A stretch of DNA of 13,287 bases, taken from the NCBI GenBank assembly GCA_019245555.1, contig JAFARH010000216.1:1-13287 (forward strand). The letters are read 5' to 3'. This stretch comes from Betaproteobacteria bacterium (GTDB taxonomy: Bacteria > Pseudomonadota > Gammaproteobacteria > Burkholderiales > SG8-39). A program made the translations under genes and the position numbers. The notes beneath the pieces are model-generated. The model was not told the DNA's origin, ran no database searches, and saw nothing but the letters and a program-made list of their open reading frames with translations. This document shows positions 8,846-13,287 of the stretch, one piece after another (position 1 is the stretch's first letter; the number at the start of each line of letters is the position of its first letter).

Positions 8846-10821
8846 GTTTTCTCCTTGCATGCGGTCTGCAATTGTATGAGATCGCTGATGGGCGCTAAGC
8901 AAGTAACGCCTCGGCATAGCCATCCGTTGACCGGCTCCGGTCGCTGCGGCTTATCGAGCGTGGTCGGAAGACCGGACAAATCGTCGGGTATCGCCAAGAC
9001 CAGCCCGTCGGGCATGAACGTGCGCGCCATCTCCGCCTGCCATCGGCCCAGCTCTGGCTGATGCCCCCGCAGCACGAGCATTTTCGGCGGCGCGATCTGC
9101 TCCGACAACGCGACCGCCATGGCCGCATAGCCTGCCGGATAGTCTTGCATCTGCGGATAGAAAAGCGCGACAGTGCGCGCGGCCGCGCCCGAATAGCGTT
9201 CCTCGCCTGTCATCGCTGCAAGGCGACCGAGGACCCAGGCCGCGATGGCGTTGCCGCTCGGCGTTGCGTGATCCTGGCCCGGCTTCGGCCGGTGAAAGAG
9301 TTGCTCGTGGCTCTTGCCCGTGAAGAAAAAGCCGCCCGATTCGCCATCCTCGAACTCTTCGAGCAGCGTCCCTGCCAGTTCTGTCGCGAATTGCAGATCG
9401 CGTGAGGAATACTCGGCCTGCATAAGCTCAAGCAATGCGGCGATGAGAAATGCGTAATCGTCGAGATAGGCGTTGAGGTGCGCGCGACCGTCTTTATAAG
9501 TGGCGAGAAGCTTCCCATCGCGCCACATCTGGCCGCGGATGAATTCCAGCGCGCGTCGCGCCGAGGCAAGCCACTCTGGCCGGCGAAACACGCGTCCGGC
9601 GTGCGCCATGCCGCGAATGGCGAGCGCATTCCAGGACACGAGCACCTTTTCGTCGCGACCCGGCCGCACCCGCTTTTCGCGCGCCGCGAAAAGCTTTGCC
9701 CGGGCCGCATTGATGAGCGCCTCGTTTTGTGCCGGGCGCCGAATGCGCAGATTCCAGTGCTTGTTTTCGAAGTTGGGCGGATCCTCGACCCCAAAGCGCG
9801 GCGCGAAAGCGGCGTACTCCTCCGCCGTCAGGAGCGAGCGGATCTCGTCTCGATCCCAGACATAGAACTTGCCTTCCTCATTTTCGCTGTCCGCGTCGAG
9901 TGAGGAGTAATAGCCGCCCTCGGGCGATTGCATCTCGCGCGTGAGCCACGCTGCTGTTTCTTCGGCGCAGCGCTGAAAGACCGGATTGCCGGACACGAGC
10001 CAAACGTCGGCGAGAAGCGCAAGCAGCGGTCCGTTGTCGTAGAGCATTTTCTCGAAGTGCGGGATCGACCATTCGGCGTCAACGCTATAGCGGCAGAAGC
10101 CACCACCGATTTGGTCGTAGATGCCGCCTTCGCAAATGCGCTCGAGCGTGACGAGCGCGATGTCCTTCTCGCCTTCGCGCAGACACAACTCCAGATCCGC
10201 CGGATGCGGAAATTTCGGCGCGCCGCCGAAACCGCCGTGCACGCCGTCGAAGTTGGCGCGCAGATTGTCAAGCATGGCGCGCACGACTTCCGGAGAGAAG
10301 TCGGATGCCGATGACTGCGGTAGCGTTCGCCCAAAGGCCTCGCGCACCTGCTCGTTCTGTGTCGCGATGTCGGCGCGCTGGTCGCGCCAGATCGCGGCGA
10401 TGCGCCCGCACACGTCCGGGAACGCCGGCATCCCGTAGCGCGCTTGCTTCGGAAAATAGGTCCCGCCGAAGAACGGCGCGCCCTCCGGCGTGAGGAACAT
10501 GGTGAGCGGCCAGCCACCGGCGCGGTGCGCGAGCATCTGGTGAGCGGTCTGATATATCTGGTCGAGGTCCGGGCGCTCTTCGCGGTCAACCTTGATGTTG
10601 ACGAAGAGCCGATTCATGACCGCGGCAACCGCGGGATCCTCGAAGCTCTCGTGCGCCATGACATGGCACCAGTGGCAAGCCGAATAGCCGATCGAGAGCA
10701 GGATCGGCTTATCCTCGCGCCGCGCCCGCTCCAGCGCCTCCGCGCCCCATGGATACCAATCCACGGGGTTCGCGGCGTGCTGCTGGAGGTAGGGCGAGGT
10801 TTCCTGCGCGAGGCGGTTCAC
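8842..10821 (-). CDS. Thioredoxin-domain protein, DUF255/YyaL family
   Basis: A 659-residue cytoplasmic-looking protein with no signal peptide. The N-terminal third is a thioredoxin-like DUF255 domain opening with [15 protein letters not shown] and carrying the redox motif C49-H-W-C52 in [16 protein letters not shown]. The rest resembles the alpha/alpha barrel of six-hairpin glycosidases and N-acylglucosamine epimerases, as in B. subtilis YyaL and mammalian SPATA20. [23 protein letters not shown] and [19 protein letters not shown] are family blocks. The biochemical function of the family is not established. The start is GTG at 10821, 9 nt after the DUF6627 stop, with only a weak ribosome binding site, but it gives the standard family N-terminus. 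The stop overlaps the cytochrome c start as ATGA. The C-terminus has the usual Cys pair (LCRGVTC). Confidence 0.93.
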   Translation of the reverse strand: MNRLAQETSPYLQQHAANPVDWYPWGAEALERARREDKPILLSIGYSACHWCHVMAHESFEDPAVAAVMNRLFVNIKVDREERPDLDQIYQTAHQMLAHRAGGWPLTMFLTPEGAPFFGGTYFPKQARYGMPAFPDVCGRIAAIWRDQRADIATQNEQVREAFGRTLPQSSASDFSPEVVRAMLDNLRANFDGVHGGFGGAPKFPHPADLELCLREGEKDIALVTLERICEGGIYDQIGGGFCRYSVDAEWSIPHFEKMLYDNGPLLALLADVWLVSGNPVFQRCAEETAAWLTREMQSPEGGYYSSLDADSENEEGKFYVWDRDEIRSLLTAEEYAAFAPRFGVEDPPNFENKHWNLRIRRPAQNEALINAARAKLFAAREKRVRPGRDEKVLVSWNALAIRGMAHAGRVFRRPEWLASARRALEFIRGQMWRDGKLLATYKDGRAHLNAYLDDYAFLIAALLELMQAEYSSRDLQFATELAGTLLEEFEDGESGGFFFTGKSHEQLFHRPKPGQDHATPSGNAIAAWVLGRLAAMTGEERYSGAAARTVALFYPQMQDYPAGYAAMAVALSEQIAPPKMLVLRGHQPELGRWQAEMARTFMPDGLVLAIPDDLSGLPTTLDKPQRPEPVNGWLCRGVTCLAPISDLIQLQTACKEKT

Positions 10822-10830
10822 CTCACAAAG

Positions 10831-11202
10831 TTACTTGATCGGCTTGGTGAACGGGAACACCTTGGTGAAGCCGAGGATATCCGTGAGCAGGAGGACGAGG
10901 AAGATCAGCACGATCGCACCGAGGATGTCGCCGCCTGCGGGCATCGCGTCCATCTTGCCCGCGAGCTGCGCGACCTCGTCGTCACTCATCGCAGCGATGC
11001 GCGCTTGCACATCGCTTGCGTTCACGCCGTATAGCGAGAGGCGCGCCTGCACGTCTGCGCGGGCGAGGAGCTGGTTCACATGCTGGCGCTCAGCACTACC
11101 GAGCGCTTTGTCGGTGGCAACCATGGCGGCCTGCGTTGGCAGCGGCATGGCGATGCAGATCACGAGCAAACTGACGATGAGACGACGAAACGTGGCGATC
11201 AT
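10831..11202 (-). CDS. PA2779-family (DUF6627) small membrane protein
   Basis: A 123-residue protein with an N-terminal signal peptide (about 1-25), a soluble helical middle and one C-terminal membrane segment (about 93-111) ending in the family's GFTKVFPFTK tail. The middle holds the recurring ERQHVNQLLARADVQARLSLYGV block (two family-like helices, about 38-60) and a PAGGDILG turn just before the membrane segment. This matches my memory of the PA2779 family. Its function is unknown. In Pseudomonas it neighbours a C39-like peptidase (PA2778), which is absent here; instead the DUF255 gene follows after 9 nt. ATG at 11202 has GGAG 5 nt upstream. The gene diverges from DUF924, with 64 nt between the two starts. 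Confidence 0.85.
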   Translation of the reverse strand: MIATFRRLIVSLLVICIAMPLPTQAAMVATDKALGSAERQHVNQLLARADVQARLSLYGVNASDVQARIAAMSDDEVAQLAGKMDAMPAGGDILGAIVLIFLVLLLTDILGFTKVFPFTKPIK

Positions 11203-11266
11203 GAGTACTCCGGATGAAGTTAGAGAGGTCGTCTACTGCGGCGCGGGGAGCTTAACATCAGCGCCA

Positions 11267-11836
11267 ATGCACAACTACCGCGCCGATGACGTGCTGAAAT
11301 TCTGGTTTGGCGTCGGTCCGGAGTATGGCAAACGTCACAAGCGGTGGTTCGAGAAAGACTCGGCTTTCGACCGCGAGATTACGCAGCGCTTCCTTCCACT
11401 ATATGAGGGCCTCGCCGCTAATTCCGACTGGCTCGACGATGCGCGCCGCTGCCTGGCCCGCATCATCGTGCTTGACCAGTTCCCAAGGCAGATGTTTCGC
11501 GGCGAGCCGCGTGCGTTTGCTGCCGATTCCCTCGCGCTGGAGGCTGCGCGGTTGTCCCTCGAGCGCGGTTACGACCAGGGGCGATTGCCCGTCGAGCGCC
11601 ACTTCTTCTATCTGCCGTTCGAGCACAGCGAGTTGCTCGTTGACCAGGAGCGCGCATGCGAGTTGACGGCGCCGCTAGCCACTTTCCCTGAGACCGATGA
11701 TGCGTTGCGTTATGCGATCGCGCACCGCGGCATCATCACGCGCTTTGGCCGCTTCCCGCATCGGAACGCGATCCTCGGACGCGCAAGCACGCCCGAGGAG
11801 GTCGAGTTTCTCAAGGAGCCCGGCTCAAGCTTCTGA
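11267..11836 (+). CDS. DUF924 family protein
   Basis: A 189-residue soluble, all-helical protein of the DUF924 family, which has a TPR-like fold and no established function. Family motifs are DDVLKFWFG (7-15), the conserved [13 protein letters not shown] (67-79), [10 protein letters not shown] (113-122) and [14 protein letters not shown] (159-172). I chose ATG at 11267 because it lies just before the usual first motif. An in-frame ATG at 11201 would add 22 residues (MSTPDEVREVV...), but that stretch has no family resemblance and would begin inside the start region of the divergent DUF6627 gene. A GGGGAG is present, but 16 nt from the chosen ATG. The 3' end overlaps convergent ilvD by 12 nt. 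It is the only plus-strand gene between hemB and the right end of the window. Confidence 0.9.
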   Translation: MHNYRADDVLKFWFGVGPEYGKRHKRWFEKDSAFDREITQRFLPLYEGLAANSDWLDDARRCLARIIVLDQFPRQMFRGEPRAFAADSLALEAARLSLERGYDQGRLPVERHFFYLPFEHSELLVDQERACELTAPLATFPETDDALRYAIAHRGIITRFGRFPHRNAILGRASTPEEVEFLKEPGSSF

Positions 11837-13287
11837 GTCCGTGATCGCTCCCAGCGAGGCAGTCGAGACGAGCTTCATGTACTTCGCCATCAGCCCGCGC
11901 GTATAGCGCGGCTTCGGCTGCTTCCATTTTTTCCTGCGCGCGGCGAGTTCCTTGGCCGGCACATTGAGTTGCAGCAGGCGTTTCTTGGCGTCGATGGTGA
12001 TTGAGTCGCCGTTCTTCACCAGCGCAATGGTGCCGCCGACGTACGCCTCGGGCGCAACGTGCCCGACCACCATTCCCCAGGTTCCGCCGGAAAAGCGGCC
12101 GTCGGTGAGGAGGCCCACTGACTCGCCCAAGCCCTGGCCGATGAGCGCGGAGGTCGGCGCGAGCATCTCCTGCATCCCCGGGCCGCCCTTGGGCCCTTCG
12201 TAGCGAATCACGATCACATCACCGTCCTTGATCTTCTTCGCCAGGATCGCCTTCATGCAGTCGTTCTCGGAGTCGAAGACGCGCGCCGGCCCCGTGATCA
12301 CCGGGTTCTTCAGCCCGGTGATCTTCGCGACGCAGCCTTCGGTGGCAAGGTTGCCTCTGAGAATCGCGAGGTGGCCGTCCTTGTAGAGCGGCTTCGACCA
12401 GGGACGGATCACGTCCTGGTCCTTGCGCGGTTCCGCGGGAACGTCCTTCAGCATCTCGGCCATGGTCTTGCCATGGATCGTCATGCAATCGCCGTGCAGC
12501 ACACCGTTCTCGAGCAGGATCTTCAGCACCTGCGGCACGCCGCCGGCGCGATGGAAGTCGACCGCGACGTAGCGTCCCGAGGGCTTGAGGTCACAGATCA
12601 CCGGCACCTTGCGGCGCATGCGCTCGAAGTCGTCGATGGTCCACTTCACGCCCGCCGCCGAGGCGATGGCGAGGTAGTGCAGCACGGCGTTCGTCGAGCC
12701 GCCGGTGGCCATGACGAGCGCCACCGCGTTCTCGAGCGATTTGCGCGTGATGATGTCGCGCGGCTTAAGGTCTTTCTTGATCGCTTCCACCAGCACGCAC
12801 GCGGACTCGGCAGACGAATCCGCCTTCTCCCCATCGGGCGCGGCCATCTGCGACGAGCCTAGCAGGCTCATGCCAAGCGCCTCGAACGAAGAGCTCATGG
12901 TGTTCGCGGTATACATCCCGCCGCAGGCGCCGACGCTCGGGCAGGCGTTCTTCTCGATGCCGACAAAATCCTCCTCGTTCATCTTGCCGGCGGTGAACGA
13001 GCCCACCGCCTCGAACGCGGAAACGATCGTGAGGTCCTTGCCCTTCCACTTGCCGGGCTTGATCGTGCCGCCGTAGACGTAGATCGCTGGCACGTTCATG
13101 CGTGCGATCGCCATCATGCCGCCGGGCATGTTCTTGTCGCATCCACCAATGACGAGCACGCCGTCCATGGCCTGGCCGTTCACGCTGGTCTCGATCGCAT
13201 CGGCGATCACCTCGCGGGAGACGAGCGAATACTTCATCGCCTCGGTGCCCATGCCGATGCCGTCGGTGACCGTCGGCACGCCGAATA
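11825..13287 (-). CDS. ilvD: Dihydroxy-acid dehydratase (5' end outside window)
   Basis: Cytoplasmic iron-sulfur enzyme that dehydrates 2,3-dihydroxy-isovalerate and 2,3-dihydroxy-3-methylvalerate to the 2-keto acids, the common step before valine, isoleucine and leucine. About 486 residues are visible; roughly 70-80 N-terminal residues lie beyond 13287, so the GTG at 13279 is an internal Val and not the start. Fe-S cysteines are in [10 protein letters not shown] (codon 13141-13139) and in [17 protein letters not shown]; the latter block also carries the conserved metal/cofactor region. [20 protein letters not shown] near the left edge and [19 protein letters not shown] near the C-terminus are diagnostic. 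No frameshift is seen. It converges on DUF924 with a 12-nt overlap and appears separate from the liv operon, despite the shared branched-chain amino acid theme. Confidence 0.97.
   Translation of the reverse strand, partial: FGVPTVTDGIGMGTEAMKYSLVSREVIADAIETSVNGQAMDGVLVIGGCDKNMPGGMMAIARMNVPAIYVYGGTIKPGKWKGKDLTIVSAFEAVGSFTAGKMNEEDFVGIEKNACPSVGACGGMYTANTMSSSFEALGMSLLGSSQMAAPDGEKADSSAESACVLVEAIKKDLKPRDIITRKSLENAVALVMATGGSTNAVLHYLAIASAAGVKWTIDDFERMRRKVPVICDLKPSGRYVAVDFHRAGGVPQVLKILLENGVLHGDCMTIHGKTMAEMLKDVPAEPRKDQDVIRPWSKPLYKDGHLAILRGNLATEGCVAKITGLKNPVITGPARVFDSENDCMKAILAKKIKDGDVIVIRYEGPKGGPGMQEMLAPTSALIGQGLGESVGLLTDGRFSGGTWGMVVGHVAPEAYVGGTIALVKNGDSITIDAKKRLLQLNVPAKELAARRKKWKQPKPRYTRGLMAKYMKLVSTASLGAITDSEA

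Noticed and set aside
8846-8923. Longer start for the cytochrome c gene
   Set aside because: The extra 26 residues lie before a clear signal peptide and inside the DUF255 gene; ATG 8845 has AAGGAG at 5 nt and an ATGA overlap.
10835-11266. N-terminal extension of the DUF924 frame back to 10835
   Set aside because: This part is antisense to the DUF6627 gene, which has a signal peptide, a membrane segment and a good ribosome binding site; DUF924 family similarity starts at 11267.
11203-11266. Divergent promoter region between the DUF6627 and DUF924 genes
   Set aside because: Promoters are expected here, but I found no convincing -35/-10 pair on either strand; an 8-base GAGTACTC palindrome at its edge is likely chance.

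Overview
This is a GC-rich (roughly 60% or more) and densely packed stretch of what looks like a betaproteobacterial chromosome. The lineage is inferred from protein style and gene order: a Mg-type HemB, the cutA-dsbD pair, a BraC/LivJ-LivHMGF cassette, a c551-type cytochrome and a PA2779-family (DUF6627) protein. No phage, insertion sequence, CRISPR, tRNA or rRNA signal was found. Everything beyond hemB, except one gene, lies on the minus strand, and intergenic space is almost absent.

Layout from left to right. Positions 1-165 are non-coding. They hold four consecutive hairpins ending, on the minus strand, in an intrinsic terminator, and I read this as a candidate ~105-nt small RNA with an anti-Shine-Dalgarno CUCCUCCC loop. 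hemB (166-1167, +) follows. A long minus-strand gene train then runs from about 11202 down to 1121. In transcription order it is: a DUF6627 membrane protein, a DUF255/YyaL thioredoxin-domain protein, a c551-like cytochrome c, the substrate-binding lipoprotein livJ, an intrinsic terminator, livH, livM, livG, livF, cutA, dsbD and a VOC/glyoxalase-like protein. A DUF924 gene (11267-11836, +) diverges from the DUF6627 gene. ilvD (minus, 5' end outside the window) converges on DUF924.

How the genes work together. livJ-livHMGF form a complete hydrophobic amino acid (HAAT) ABC importer: binding protein, two permeases and two ATPases. A hairpin-plus-U-run terminator separates the binding protein from the permease genes, which would give more binding protein than membrane complex. 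Translation is coupled by 4-nt stop/start overlaps at livH-livM (ATGA), livM-livG (GTGA), cutA-dsbD (TTGA) and DUF255-cytochrome c (ATGA). ilvD, of branched-chain amino acid synthesis, lies nearby but is a separate unit. cutA and dsbD are a classic neighbouring pair. DsbD passes electrons to the periplasm for disulfide reduction and often cytochrome c maturation, which fits loosely with the nearby cytochrome c, the CHWC thioredoxin-fold protein and the heme gene hemB.

Most of the window is ordinary, well-recognised housekeeping sequence. The parts most worth checking are the candidate sRNA beside hemB, the lipoprotein form of LivJ in a Gram-negative, the livJ/livH terminator, and the DUF6627-DUF255-cytochrome c cluster.
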